Shown: positions 44,031 to 57,700, counted from the stretch's first letter. The stretch: DNA of 64,000 nt from Moniliella sp. 'wahieum' (GCA_003971905.1 RSEE01000133.1:62001-126000); one strand, 5' to 3'. The notes: generated by a model not told the origin, from the sequence alone. Made by a program: numbers and translations.

Positions 44031-45824
44031 TCCTTTCTTCCTTTTTTCTTTTTTCTTTTTCTCTTTTCCTTTTTCTTTTTCCTTCTTGTTGGTGCCAGTG
44101 CGACCTCCCTGTATACCTGCCCTTTCTTCGTTCCCGCCGCTCGCGCATCGCGTTGCGCTGCGTCCGTTGTTGTTCTTGTAGCCTCGTTCTCGGAGGGGGG
44201 GGGTGGAGGTAGTGGCTGTGGTCGGGGTTGGGATGTGCTTGTCGGTGTGGCGAGGAGGCGGTGAGAGAGGTGGCTGCTTCAGCGGTGGATGCGATGCGGA
44301 TACGGATACGGATACGGATGCGGGTGTGGGGTGTGTATCGAAGCAGGGGGCGGGACGGGTCGGGGGTTGGAACCCTCAGCCAGAAGCGCTACGAACCCTG
44401 CACTGATGGTGTGTACTTTGCGCTCGACACCGGCTCTGTCCCAAACCATCATGCTCTTGGGTCACGGCTCGACGACCACCTCCATCCTTCCTTCGTCTCT
44501 CTGTGTGTCTTCATATACCATTTCTCCACCTTGTGCGCCAAGAGGCCACCACGAAGTGGCTCTGAGTCCATGCATCCCATTTCCCCAGAAGACTCTAGGC
44601 TGGTCGTAACGCAAGTCGAGATAGGGGCAAGAGTCGGGAGAGCGGGAGGTCGCTCCGACGCCACAGGACAGTAGTCGTATACGCCATCCACGCTCTCGTC
44701 CACGTTGGCAGCCAGTCGGGGACACACACTGCAGTACAGTAGAGCCAGATCCTCTTTACTTTCATCCCCATCGTGACCGGGTCCGATGGGTGCATAGAGG
44801 TTCAATGCTTCTTGGGCGCAATTGGCTTGCGTCCGCGGCACGTCATCCTTGCCATATCCGCCCAACCGCGGCAGGCTCAGCCTTGGGGCGTAGGTCTTGT
44901 GGCTCCCGTTTGGCCCGGATACGTTGTGGCCCGAACGGTTGGTGGTCCCCTCTCCCTACTACTACCACTGCAGTACGTGTGGTCTGGTCCGCGTTTCACT
45001 TTGCTTTTTTTGCTTCTCTTCATTGTTTTGAGCACAAACGAACCTCGATCACGCCTTGCTAATACCGTTAAGAGGCACCACCACCAGGGTGGAGGAAGAG
45101 GAAGAGAGGCACCGAACGAGAGTATATAATACTCGTCTGTTCGCTCCTCGATTCGTCTGGCCCAATCCAGCTTCAAGTGGGTACGATAGGGTAGATTATA
45201 ACGATCGTAGTAGTAGTTGGCTTTTATTCGTCGTGCTCCATCTCGGGAGTCGTAAAATGGAGGTCATTGGAATTGAACATCTGACGAAATCTAGTCCCAT
45301 CTCCGATCCTTGTACCATGTGCCGTATCGACCAACGAGGCTATCGACAATGGAGCTCAGCAAACTAAGGAACCGGTAACAGGAGATGGAGATGGGGGAAA
45401 GGATGAGGATCCTATTCATCGAGTGGGAAGAAGGCGAGGTATATATGCCTCGGAGAAGAAGCGAACATGCGAACCAAGTCACACGGAGAAAGAAAAGGGA
45501 GCATAGACAAAGTGGGAAAAACAGGTCTAGAACAATTCAGGGACCAATCAACCTGGTGACGAGAAGTGTGACCAGGTAGGTCTGATCCCGACATAAGGCC
45601 TAAAAGGTCTCGACGGTCGATCGTTTCTTGCTTCGGCATGGCCGCTGTAAGGGAAACTGGTGGCATGCAGAGTGTAGGGCATTGGTTGGCAGCCCTCCCT
45701 CCAGGTCCGGTTCGCTGGGGCTGCCTTCGTTCGGTCCCGATCCGATGCTTTTGCTGGGGGATAAGACAAGGCCGGAATCATGGAAGCAGGGACGTCGGGA
45801 GTCTCTCTTGTCTCTTTTATCCTT

Positions 45825-45890
45825 TCTCTGTTCTCTTCTCTGTTCTCTTTTCGGTTCTCTTCTCTGTTCTCTTCTCTGTTCTCTCGCCTG
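45825..45890. repeat. TCTCTGTTCTCT tandem repeat
   Basis: About six copies of a 10-12 bp pyrimidine unit with minor changes. Confidence 0.8.
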
Positions 45891-48812
45891 GGTATCCCAG
45901 TTGTGCTGCCTCGCTACTCCTCCAGGCAGCCGCATGGACAATGCACAATCCATGGTGCGAAACCATCGAAGACCGATGGGAGGGTTCCTCCAAACGGAAA
46001 GGTCTTCCAACCGGCACCAGTACGCTCTTCTCTGGTCTGAAAACTGAGTAATGGTCTAACTGATTCTCATTGCTACTGCTTTTTTGACTCTTCTTTTGTT
46101 TACCAGTTACTAGTGATACTGATGATCTAATATTTGCGTATACGTTCAACGTTCAACATTCGAGGTTAATGCATGTGTGGCATATCGCATCTTCCTCGCC
46201 GCTCCATCGACCATGCATCGTTCCATGTTTCCCGGTTGGCTTCTGCTCCATGTCCCATTCGGAGGACGTTGCGGTCGGGCCGGGGGACCGGGACGCGCTT
46301 CCGAACGGCCTCTCTTCTTCGCCGGCCTAAAAGTATTACTCTTCTCCCAAGCTTTCGTCAGATAACCCTGCGCATATCCGCCATCTACCAACATTGTCTG
46401 GTCTGAAGCTGGACTGTAGCTGGACTAGCTCCAAGCCTGCAAGCATCTACTGGGCTCGAAAAGCTTGGCAAAGCTGGAAGCTTGACACTGGACATTTGAC
46501 GAATTTGACGAGTGGGTGAGGCGCGTCCCAGGCATGGCGCTGCGAGGGGACGTGCAACGTGCAGGCGTTACGTCTGAGTCTCAGGGCCGAGGGTCTGAGA
46601 TTCTGAGATTCTGAGATTTGAGGAGCAGGCATGTCTGAGGGCAAGGGCGGCGTCCTGACCGGCTGGGCCGGCTGCGACTGGATACTGGGTACTGGGTGTC
46701 GGTGGTGCAGTGGGTGGGTACTGCAGTGTAGTGACTGACTGGGTCGGCTCGGCAAAATCCCAGCCGGCTGGAACACACGGCAACCCGCCGGAACCGACGG
46801 ACATCGGTGGGCGAAGCGATAGATCAGTCTGCCAGATATCAGGGAGGGCGAGGCTGATACTGATGCTGCGCTGATGCATGATGCATGATGCATGATGTCC
46901 TGAGTACTTGACCGAGTACTGATGCCGATCGCCAGCAGCGGCAAGTCGGGAAGCATCCGAAGATGAAGATGAAGATGAAGATGAGGCTGAGCGCGCTGAG
47001 GCCGGCAGGGGCTTAGGATTATCGCTTCCTAGTTACGCCGTCGTGTCCCCGCTTCTCCTGGTCATAGGGGGGGCGAGGGGAGGCGTGGGGAGGCACTGAT
47101 GGAGAGGCTCAGTTATGACGCGTGAGACCCACGCGCTCACGGTGCAGTTCACCGGTCAGATCTCAGATTTCAGATCTCAGAGCGAACTAGGAACTAGTCA
47201 GTACTCAGTATGTACTTTCCTACGAGTACGTACCCAGGACGCAGTGAGTTACTAGTTGCTAGTTGCTGGTTGGTAGTTACTTGCTAGTCACTAGTAGCTA
47301 GTCACTAGTGAGGATTTGATCTGGCGCGTGGATCAAATTGATGTGCTCCTGAGCGTGTCGCAAGGGTGTGTGGCTTGCTGATTTGTTCGGCCTCAGTTGC
47401 CACGTACCCAGCGTGCAACCCGGCTGAAAGGGGGACGGGCGGAAGGCAGTAGTACGCAGTGGCAGAGGCCGGGTGGGAACGGGTGACTTGGGTATGCGTC
47501 CGCCACCCCTGGGAGAGGCAGGCACGCGATGGCACTTTTTTCTCCTGTTTGGTCGGAATGAAAGCGCGACGGGACATGTCCATGCCAGCGCACAGACGCT
47601 GCAGGGCTGCTTGCTTGGCGGGGGCAGGCCTCGGGGCAAGGCAGGCGACATGGATGAGCACCAGCGCGGGTGGCGGTGGCGCGTCTCTTTGTGGTGCTGC
47701 GCCCTCGCCTCGTGGCAGCTGAGCGCTGACGGGATGGATGACGTCGCACGGGGTTTGTCACGCGAGGTCACGTGGCTGGCCCACCGCCCAAGCCGGCGGG
47801 GTGCGCGCCGAGGCTGCGGGCTGGTGGGTGCGCGTGGCCGGAACGCCATCCGGGCCTCCGCCCGCACCGCGCAGACGCCGCGCAAAGCCATTAAAGGGTT
47901 TGGCCAGGTTTGGCACCCTGTGAGGAGTGCCTGGGACGGTGTGTGCCATGCGCTGTGTCTGCGTCTGCGTCTGTCGCCGCGGCGTCTTTCTCTGTTGATT
48001 GATATGTTGATGTGCCCCCGCATTGCATCGCATCTTTTACACCGCCTCTGCGTCCGCGAGAGGGGTTGTGCGGCCCATGTGACTCTCCATGCCTCTCCAA
48101 GCAATGCAGATTGAATTGAATGGGCGCCCACCGACAAGCCGAGCAGGCGGGCCCTGGTGGCGAGGCCTTAGGGCGTGGACAGAGAGGGGAAGACGGCAGA
48201 GAGCGTGCGGCCTGGCCAGACAAAACGGCACTGGGGCCGCCCACGGGGCGCCCCAAGCGAGGCCATGGCCGCAGAGGCCCCAACGGTGGGGTCCAGCCAG
48301 CCGACGCCGCCCCCCCCGCGCGCAGCCCATGGCGGCCATGGCGGCGGCGGCGGCGGCGGCAGGGTGATTGGGGCGTGCGGGCGGCTGCGAGGCAGACAGA
48401 GCGTGCCTGGCGATAATCGATAGTCGATAGTCCGATGATAGAGTTATCGATAAGCCAGCGCCGGCAGCCGCCCCGACCACCCCGCCCAGGCGTGGCGCCA
48501 GTGTGTGCGCCGCTGCTGCTGCGTGCTGCCTGCCGCCATCTCCGAATCACCGCCCAGCAGACGCGCCCCCGGCCCCCGCACCACACCAGTGTCGCCCCGC
48601 CGCCTCGTGTGATGTCTTCTCTTCTCTGCGCTCTTCCACTCCAGCATTCAGTACTCGGTAAAAGTACGCAAGTACGATGGCCGTGCTTGGATATTAAAGC
48701 CGCTCGCCACCCCTCCTCCCGTCCATCACCATCGCCACCGCCACCGCCACCGCATCCCACCCCCTCCCTTCCTCATCCACCTCCCCCCCCACCCACCGCC
48801 ACCCCCTCCACC

Positions 48813-50913
48813 ATGCCGCTTGAAAACGGCGACCGCACGCTCGGCGTCCGCGACGTGCCCCGCGTGCTGCTGGGCAAGGCGCGCTACCTCACCACCCGCG
48901 ATGCCTGGGTCGGCCGCGGCACCGACTGGAGCGGCCTGCTGATGCCGCGCCTCTGGCCATGGGGCGCAGCCGTGGCGGCGCAACCGCGATGCCGCAATGG
49001 CCATTGTGGCCAACCGGCACAATGGCCGCGCCGACCGCTTCTCCTCGGCCCGCTCCACCTCGAGCATTAGCAAGGGCAGGACATTGTGCCTGCGCCCGAG
49101 GTGGGCCGTCGCAGTACGAGGTCAAGCAGCAAGTCCAGGTCGACAATATCGAAGAGACGCGCGAGGCAGAGGAGAAGGAGGAGATGCCGTTTTATGGCCT
49201 GGACGACGAGTTGCCGCTGCTGATTGCCATCATTGCCGGCTTGCAGCACTGTCTCTCCATGTTGGCTGGTATCATCACCCCGCCCATCATCTTTGCCTCG
49301 TCGCTCCAGCTCGATGGCCACAGCCAGGCGTACCTCGTGTCGGCTGCGCTCATCACCTCGGGCATCCTCTCCGCTGTGCAAATGTCGCGCATCCCACTGC
49401 CGTTCAATCGCCAGCTGGGCACGGGCCTGCTCTCCGTCGTCGGCATCTCCTTCTCCACCTCAGCACGGCCAGCTCCATCTTTAGCAACATGTACAAGGAC
49501 GGCACCTGTCCCACCTCGGTCGCTCCCGACGGCACAGTGACCAAGTTGGCCTGCCCCGACGCGTACGGCTACTTGCTCGGCACGTCGGCCGTGTGGCACT
49601 GATTGAGATCCTCATGTCCAACATCCCCGCCCGCATCATCCAGCGTATGTTCCCACCATCACGACGGGCTCGGTGGTGTTCCTGATTGGGCTGAGCCTGA
49701 TTGGGTCCTCGGCCGCGCCCAACTGGGGCGGCGGATCGAACTGCATGGGCCGGCCTACGGGCGAATACGCCGTCTGCCCACAAGTCGGCGGCGCACCCAC
49801 CACTTTGCCCTGGGGCAGCCCGGCCTACCTCGGCCTCGGCGGCTTGGCTTCCTCCTGATCATCATTACGGAAATCTGGGGGTCGCCCGTGATGCGCAACG
49901 CAAGTATTGTCATTGGTCTTATCTTGCCCCTGGCCGTGGCCGGACCAACGGGCTTCATCTCGCGCCAATCCATCGACTCGGCTCCGGCTATCACTTCCTC
50001 TGGACTACCACATTCAAGTTGCGCGTTTATGGCCCGGCCGTGCTGCCCATGCTGGCTGTCTACTGTGCCTTGGCCGCCGAGGCCGTCGTGACATTACCGC
50101 CTCGAGCGAAGCGTCGCGCAACCAGTGTCGGGCGAACTGTTTGACAAACGTGTCCAAGGTGGTATCCTGTCCGATGGCTTTGGCGGCATTCTGTCGGCTC
50201 TGTTTACGTGCTGCCCCATGTCGGTGTTTGCTCAGGTACGTTGAATTGCCTTTTCTTTTCTTTTCTTTTCTTTCCTTTGATGGCGGAGGATACCAGCACG
50301 TCCCCGAAGGGGATGGGAAATGGGAGATGGGATACTGACGCAAAAGTTACCAGAACAACGGTGTGATTGCGATTACGCGGATCGCCAATCGGCGTGCCGG
50401 GTACTGGTGCTGCTTTGGCTGATCCTGATGGCATCCTGGGCAAGTTTAGTGGCGCGTTGTTGGCCATTCCGAATTCGATTTGGGTGGAGTGACATGTTTC
50501 CTCTTCACGACGGTGGCGGTGAGTGGGTTGAAGATCCTAAGTACCATTCGCTACACGCGCCGGAACCGGTTCATCTTGACGTGTGCACTGTCGTTGGGTT
50601 TATCGATATTTTGTCGGGGGACTTTTTCAGTTACCTATTTGCGGATGTACATTCGTCCAACCGCAGCTTGATGGGTTTCCTCAACTCGATCGTCATCATC
50701 CTCTCCACCCCGTTCCTCCTCTGCGCCATCGTAGGCATCCTCCTCAACATCATCTCCCCAAGGACGTGGAAGATTACGTGGCCGAATACGAATTGCAAGC
50801 ACCCGCCTACCCAGGCCAGAAATTTACCCGCCTACCCAACCCGAGACGAAATCGCTCCCGTCTCCTCCTTCCCGCCCGACATGGCCCGCTCCCTGGACGA
50901 GAAGATGGCATGA
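48813..50913 (+). CDS. NCS2-family nucleobase permease (uric acid/xanthine type)
   Basis: These permeases import purines or uracil with protons. The start is MPLENGDRTLGVRDVPRVLL; then comes the characteristic MPFYGLDDELPLL and the TM1 motif LQHCLSMLAGIITPP with the QH pair. Several membrane segments follow (SAALITSGILSAVQMSRI, TTGSVVFLIGLSLIGSS, NASIVIGLILPLAVAGP). A 118-bp intron (50236-50353, donor GTACGT, TACTGAC near its end) joins to the NCS2 signature QNNGVIAITRIANRRAGYWC. TM segments resume with GGVTCFLFTTVAVSGLKIL and end in a hydrophilic tail to LDEKMA. About 660 residues, longer than Aspergillus UapA because of an N-terminal insertion. At least seven frame changes are scattered through it, the most of any gene here. 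The similarity is closer to UapA/UapC than to uracil carriers, but specificity is inferred. Confidence 0.88.
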
Positions 50914-52472
50914 TGCCCGGCTCGACTCGGCTTGGGTCCCGTGGGGACTCGGCTCGGCCTCGGCTCGGCTTGGGATGCCAGCTGAGTTGGGTGTCCAGTT
51001 GGCTGGTTGGCGAGCTTCCTAATTTGCTTCCCTCCCCACCTCTCCTGCCCTCCTGCCCCTGCCTGTCGCGGCGAGTGCGATCCGATTCGTTCGCGACGCG
51101 CACGGCGCACCACAGTGTAATTATTAATGGTTACGTTTTTCTGCACGCTCCCTCCACGCTCTACTTTGTGATCAGGAAGGTGAACATCTTGACCAGGCAG
51201 TACTTCCAAGGTAGGAGCATGAATCGGATCGGCATTGGAGTGGATGGATGGATGGGATGGTCGATGGATGGCGGCGACAGAGATGGATGGATGCGTTCGT
51301 TACACGGCCGTCACATTCCCAGTTCCATCCGATCGTTCTATCATCCCGACCTGAACGTCGTGAACATGTGAAGTGTTTGACGCTAGCCACAGTGACTAGT
51401 TGGTAAATGCTAACTAGTACCATGGGGCCCGTCCTGACAATGACTACTCACCGGTGACTAGTGAGGCCAGTGAGCTAGTGGGGCCCCCGCAGGCCTGAGG
51501 CCGCGACGTGATGCATGATGGATGATCGATGATCCGCCGGTGGATAACAATGGTGCATGATATGATCGATGATCCTATTTGGCCGGCGTTGTCCCGCGTG
51601 TGGGGCTAATCGGCGCGCTAATTGCCATCGATAAGCAATCGATCGAATTTCCCCCCTCCACCATCCCCACCTGTCGCCGCCATCGCATCAGCCTCAGGCC
51701 TGAGCCTCAGGCCTCAGGATAGATTAGATGGCGAGTGTGTGTTCCGAGTCGAGAGACGTTAGTGAAGTTAGTGCAAAGCTATTGTTGTGCTTAAAGCTTT
51801 CCAACTTGAAGTTCAAGACGTTCAAGACGTTCAAGACGTTCAAGCAAGCCTCAGGCCCGAGGCGCGAGAAGATAACCGGGATAATCGATAACCGGCCGAA
51901 CCGTGATCGAAAGAGGGCGGATGGAGCCTGGCGGTTCCGAGATCCGAGCTGTGTACGCGCCCAAAGGAGTGGCTTTTCATCTTCTTCTCGACCGACCCAG
52001 ACCATCCCTCCAGATCACACAAGTCACGTGCCCCTGCTTCAAGCTCCTCTCGCCACAGCGCCACAGTAATAATGCCCGGGCGATTGTAGAGGGAGCGAGG
52101 CGCGAGGACGAGGAGCGAGGCGCGAGCCCTCCAGAGCGAGGTGGAGTCGGCCTGGGAGCGCACCGAGTATACTCAGTACGCACAGGCCCCCCACCCAGCC
52201 AGCAGGGGGGGAGTGTGCTTGCTTGCGCCACTTGCCTTGTTACACACACTCGCCCCGCGCGTCCCCTTTTTGCTCTCCCAGCTGGGCAGCCATCGTGAAG
52301 CTTGAATAAGCCTGAAGCTTTTGAGCTCTGAGACTGCAACACCAGCCGTGCTCTCCGTGCTCGGCCGTGCGCCCTCGGCCCTCGCTGCCCTGGCGGAGGA
52401 GAATCGTTCCTGCGACGTCTGAGAGCGGGCGACGGCGGCCGTGGCAAGACATAGGCAACACGCGCGAGTCTG
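50914..52472. other. Intergenic with dispersed words
   Basis: No clear gene. It has GTGACTAG words (51390-51480), GATGCATGATGGATGATCGATGATC (51508-51532), GCCTCAGGCCTGAGCCTCAGGC (51690-51718), a GACGTTCAA tandem (51808-51845), and GAAGCTTGAA (52296). Confidence 0.45.
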
Positions 52473-52650
52473 CTATCCGTACTTGAGCTTGATCTCTGCC
52501 AGGTGCCTGCAGCCATCGCTCGCGGCCCTGGTGGGGACAACGACCTTGGTGGGCGGCGGCCGAAGGGCTTGGAAAAGGCAAGAGGCTCAATGGGATCGGC
52601 GGAGGGTGCCAACCAACAGCAGTAAGTATACCCGCGATGCATGGCGCAAC
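52473..52650 (-). CDS. Possible C-terminal exon of a short host gene at the retroelement's edge
   Basis: On the minus strand the last 25 codons before a TAG (52473-52475) read KVVVPTRAASDGCRHLAEIKLKYG with the codon bias of local genes. A stretch upstream reads SADPIEPLAFSKPFGRR in another frame, so one base change would be needed. The region stops at the left LTR. No family is recognised. It may be an accident of GC-rich sequence. Confidence 0.25.
52646..52650. repeat. Target-site duplication, left copy
   Basis: GCAAC directly before the left LTR; the same five bases follow the right LTR at 57696-57700. Confidence 0.9.
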
Positions 52651-52808
52651 TGTTGACATCCGTCCTAGGACCGCGCGGACCCTGAGTCACGTGAGTCAGC
52701 TTTCATTCCTTCCGAGCTCGCACCAGTCTTCTGGACGAGTCAGTCGCAGAGCTTCTTAGTCCATACGACGTTCAGTGCTCACATTCTGTGGTAGTAGCGA
52801 GGCCGACA
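52651..52808 (+). repeat. Left LTR of the Ty1/copia element
   Basis: 158 bp, begins TGTTGACATC and ends CCGACA. Nearly identical to 57535-57695. Confidence 0.93.
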
Positions 52809-55800
52809 GAGTTACATCCTTATCTGCTCATCCCTGAGCTGGCCAAAACTACACCCACAACCATGGGCGCCAACGCTAACACCGATCTCTCGGTCAGCGA
52901 CACCACAATGGTGAACAAGCGCGATTACTGGACACCAACCGGTCGCGATCCGCCACCGATTGGCACCGACAACGAGGAACTCATGATGCTTTGCGCCGAA
53001 GCGCACCTGTGGTTCAAGAAGACGAACGACATCGATGTCGTTAAGAAGATCACAGAGCTATACACGACAGAGCCGAGGCTGGATGGAAGACGAACCTACG
53101 TCTATCACGACAAACTGGGTTCGACGGGCTAACGAATTTGTGGTGCAAAACATCCACCAAATGGAAACTCAACCCAACAACTTTGGGGGCACCTACAGGC
53201 GCAGCCTCGCGACCCGAGTACGACCTTTACAGATCACTACGCGAGTCTCCCACCAAGAATATCAAGTGGCCTGATCTGAACAAAGACCCGTCCGCCTACA
53301 GCGCTGGAAGACGATTTCTCTTCGCGATAACAGATGCCCACCCCCACGCAAGCGACGTCGTCCAGAATGGTCGCAGCTCCCGCTACTTCACCGAGGACCT
53401 CGACAGACGCTTGCACAACCTTCTTAGGGAAGCCATGCCGTCAACCCTCTTCCGGACGATCCGCACCCACCACGAAATATCATGCACCCAGGACACGCTG
53501 AACATGCTGCGTCAGCGGTATGGATATACGCCTACCGCAAACAGAGGGCCTCTACTCATTCGCTACTTTTCGGCCGACCAAGGAAACCGATCGGGTCGAG
53601 ACTACCTCGACTACATGGAAGAGATCAGTGCAAGCCTGACGCGAGCGGGCATCCCACTTACGGAAGAGCAGGAACGCACTGGGATCCTACTCGGCTTACG
53701 CGACATGAGCATTCGCCAGCGTGAAGAGCGCTCGAGTCTAGACAAGTTACGGCAGGCCGTGATGGACATACCAGCCGCCACGTATCCCGGTGGAGAAAGG
53801 AAGAGAAACGGAGGCAAGCCGGTCAACGGAGGAACGCCTTGGACTCGACCCGACAGCGGGGGACGACCCACCAGCGGGGGAAAAAACTCCAGCGGGGGCA
53901 AAGCCGGCGACGACAACCTCGCGGACACAAAGACCAAGGGGCAAGACCGCACCAACCAACCCTGGCGCAGCGCGACGTCTAATAAACCTGTTGTCCCTCC
54001 GCGCAACCCAGGCCGAGCCAACGCTCACGTCGCTCAGAGAGCGAGCTCTCCCGAGTCTGAAGTGATTGACGTTGATGCGGGCACAGCTGACTACTAGGAA
54101 CTCGGGGGCGAAATGCGAATCATCCGGGCATTATATGACAGTGGGGCATTCCCATCCATTTGGAAAGACAAATCCGTCTTCACATCCATGACCCCTTGCG
54201 ACGACGAGATAGAGGTTGCTAACGGGACACATGTAAAGGCGGAAGGACGAGGCACGGCCACAATCCGTATCCGATGCTTAGGAGGACACCAAATGGAGAT
54301 AAAACTCCCCAACAGCCTATACATGCCCCGTTTCAGCCGAAATCTCGTCAGTGTAGCACACCTGTCGAACACCGGAATCGCATCATACTTCGCCCCACAC
54401 CAGAAGGGTATCTGGCTTGGTAACCCAGGATCCACCCTACGAAAAGTAACCGGCAGTGACTATCAATTCACGATCTTACACAACCCGCGAACGCCACCCA
54501 CACCCCTGCGGGCCATGGCGACCAAACCGATCAAACCGGCCGACCCACCCTCAACCCCAAACTCCCTCGCAGCATCCCTGGCCCTGGACCACGTCTCTAA
54601 AGCCCACAAACGCTGGAACCACGCAGCCATCGACCTCCTCCCCTGGCTTACACGATCGGAAACCGCAGGCCTCCGCGTCACAGCCAAGCATATCTCCCTC
54701 TGTCGTTCAGAGTGGGATTGCCCAACATGCGCGGTGGCACTAGCGACAGCATCGCCCCATCCGAGCCGGGACCGCCTCCGATCCAAAAGACCTTTCGAGG
54801 TCCTCCACGTCGACGTAGTAGACCTCCCCCGGGTAACCGGCATGGGGCACGGATACGCCCTCGTCGCCGTTGATGACTTCACGCGGTACGTCTTCACCAC
54901 AGCGATCCCGACAAAGGGCGCTGCAACGAAGGAACTGCGGAACCTCATATTGCGGGAGCAACGCTACGGCCCGGACAGACTGCTGCGGACTTTGCGCACG
55001 GACAACGCCCCCGAATTGACAAGCGCACTGCAACCTTTTCTGGACGAGCAAGGCATCACGTCAGAACGGACAATCCCGGGGCAGAGTGCTAGCAACGGTG
55101 TGGCTGAGCGTGCCATCCGAACCATAACGACTCGTGCAAGGCAGTTGCTCTTGGGTACAGGTCTTCCGACGTCGGACTGGTGGGAACACAGCCTCCACGC
55201 TGCGTGCTTCACCCAAAACCAAATGCCACTCAAAACATCCGGGGAAGACAACAAATCGCGATTTGAGCGATACAAAGGCCACGCATACTCGTTACCGATG
55301 CAACCCTTTGGCCGCTTGCATACCTCCATCTGCCCGAGTCACGCCGCGAGCACAAGCTCAGCGCGCGGGCAGAGGAAGGTATGCTGGTAGGATACCACCA
55401 TCAGCGCGGATCAAAGGGATGGCTCTTCGCCACATACCAACCATCCCTGGGTACCTTCACCTACCGCTGGTCGAAACCGTACAAATGGGGCAACGCCATC
55501 TACCCCCATCTCCACCCCGACCACTTCCCACCCGACATCTCCAAATCACCTCAAATTAAAATCGACAGTGAAAAAGACGCTAACCCTACTCCGCCAGCCG
55601 CGGCAGCACCCATGCCCCGAACCGCCGCCACACCCCAGACACCCGCTCCCACCACCACCCCCCCTCCGCGCCGCTACCCCCTCCGCCAGCGCACCACCCG
55701 CACCTCCCTCGACCTGCACACACTCCCAATCGCTGACGACCCCACCGACACGACCTACCATGCTCGTGCTGCAGCCGCCACGCCCCACTGCGCCGCACCA

Positions 55801-57534
55801 GAGATCGGCATCGCCCGCCCCCTACCTGACACATCCGCCCCCCCGTTTGCCGACACAGTTCAACCTCCCGAATACGCCGCCATGACTGCTCTCAGCGCAC
55901 CCATCCACCCGGACACGGTTCAGCTCACCAAGGATGGCGTACCCCTCGCTCCCAAGACGCTCAAGGGTCTCGAGACTCACCCCTCCTTTGCCATGGTCAA
56001 GCAGGCTATGGCCGACGAGGTGGCCACACTCGCGCGATACGGCACCTACGAGGCTACGTACCCACCACCGGGTGCACAAATCCTCATAGGACTATGGCGC
56101 ATCACCACAAAGACGGACGCCGAGGGCCGGTTCCTGCGCCACCGCGCGCGCTTTGTCGCGGGCGGACACCAACAATCGGCCGAGACTTGGGGCCAGACGT
56201 TCGCACCATCGGTGCGCACACCTGCCATCCTGACCCTCGTCGTGCTGGCCGAGAAGTATAAGTTTGGCCTCTTCTCGGCGGACGTCAATGCAGCGTACCT
56301 GAACGCCCCCCTCGAAGAAGCAGTCTACATCCGCCCACCCCCCTACTTCCCCGAAGCGGGTGGTCGCGTGTGGCGTCTCAAGAAGAGTCTATACGGGCTA
56401 CATCAGAGCGGAGCAAACTGGGCACGATACATCCGGAACCTGCTGCGTGACAAGCTCGGCTTCACGCAAAGCTTGACCGAGCCCTGCTTGTTCGTGCGCG
56501 CTGCACCACCGGGTGAGCAGATCCTCCTGGCGGTCCACACCGACGATCTGCTCCTCGCATGCAAGTCACACCAAAAGTACGAGGAGTTTATGGCCGAGAT
56601 AAACACACACATTGATGTTCGTGGTAACGGTCCCCTTCACTACCACCTGGGATGCCAATACGATCGGATCGGTGGGGAGCTGTACCTGAGCCAACCAAAG
56701 TTCATCGAGGAAGTGGTGGCAAAGCACCACATCAAAGCCCCGTGGATCCGGACTCTCCCACATCCCGTACGGATGATACCGCCCCGTGCCGACCCTGAAC
56801 CCCCATCCCTCCCAGCCTTGCGCAAGGCATATCAGGGGAAGATCGGATCGGGACTGTGGGCTGCACGAATGGGCCGGCCTGACTCCCTCTTCGCTATCAC
56901 GGCCCTCAGCAGAGCCGCTGCCGACCCATCGCAGCAGCATCATCAAGCAGTCGATGACTTCCTTCGCTACCTGTACCATACTCGAGGAAAGGGCCTGAGG
57001 TTGACCCCAACATCAGATGCACCGGCCATTGCGCTGTATACAGATTCCGACTTGGCGGGAGATCCCATCCAGGCACGCTCCACATCTGGATGCCTACTGA
57101 TGGTGTACGGTGTGCCGGTGTCGTGGCGATCCATTCTTCAGCCGAAGAGCGTTACCAGTACCGCCGCCGCCGAATATACGGCAGGATATGATGGACTGGT
57201 TGACGCCAACTATGTCAAGAACATCATGATCGAGCTTGGGGCCATCGGCGAGGGTACACCCATTCATTGGTATTGCGACAATAAGTCTGTCGTCGATCTC
57301 GCCCACAAATTTGGCAGCACCGGCAAGCTCCGAGAGCTGAAGATCCGGTACCACAATGTACGGCAACACGTGGACTCGGGCGAGGCCATACTTGTACACA
57401 TCCCCGGCGAAAGGAACCCAGCGGACGTCCTCACCAAGCCTCTCGGCCGTCCCGCCCTGACAAGCCATCTTGCTCAACTCCGCGTCGAGGAGATGGATCC
57501 AGTCCACATGACTGGGCCCTCCGGTCAGCGGGGG

Positions 57535-57695
57535 TGTTGACATCCGTCCTAGGACCGCGCGGACCCTGAGTCACGTGAGTCAGCTTTCATTCCTTCCGAG
57601 CTCGCACCAGTCTTCTGGACGAGTCAGTCGCAGAAGCTTCTTAGTCCAATACGACGTTCAGTGCTCACATTCTGTGGGTAGTAGCGAGGCCGACA
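57535..57695 (+). repeat. Right LTR of the Ty1/copia element
   Basis: 161 bp, preceded by a G-rich tract at 57529-57534 that fits a polypurine tract, and followed by the GCAAC target duplication. Confidence 0.93.
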
Positions 57696-57700
57696 GCAAC
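57696..57700. repeat. Target-site duplication, right copy
   Basis: GCAAC, matching 52646-52650. Confidence 0.9.

Larger units (their letters stand above)
43576..48812. other. Gene-poor 5.2-kb region with simple repeats
   Basis: No supported gene. Contents in order: CTCTTT runs (43849-43890); GTTTC pentamers and TTTTC runs (43978-44090); GGATAC tandem (44296-44325); TCTCTGTTCTCT repeat (45825-45890); GATGCAT tandem (46872-46895); AGATGAAG tandem (46961-46985); and a dense run of CTAGT/GTGACTAG words (47180-47315). An orphan minus frame at 44449-44865 is weakly protein-like. Palindromic CGATAATCGATAGTCGATAG lies at 48410-48432, upstream of the permease. Confidence 0.45.
52651..57695 (+). mobile_element. 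Ty1/copia LTR retrotransposon, about 5.05 kb
   Basis: The element is bounded by two LTRs of about 160 bp that start TGTTGACATCC and end GCCGACA, inside a GCAAC target duplication. The gag-like region spans about 52.86-54.10 kb and the pol region about 54.11-57.54 kb. Domains in pol lie in copia order: protease-like region, integrase with its zinc-binding N-terminal part and D-D-E core, reverse transcriptase (with SADVNAAYLNAPLEEAVYI and VHTDDLLLACKS), then RNase H (ALYTDSDLAGD). This order separates it from gypsy elements. A G-rich polypurine tract precedes the right LTR. It is nearly whole, with about two apparent reading breaks besides the gag/pol boundary. The LTRs differ at only about three positions, so the insertion is young. 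It sits about 400 bp upstream of the surface glycoprotein gene. Confidence 0.95.

Noticed and set aside
44449-44865. Minus-strand 138-codon frame with several Cys
   Set aside because: No domain, no promoter feature, and it lies among simple repeats; the opposite strand is open too.
47298-48137. Long overlapping frames on both strands
   Set aside because: Arg/Ala/Trp-rich translations typical of GC-rich non-coding DNA.
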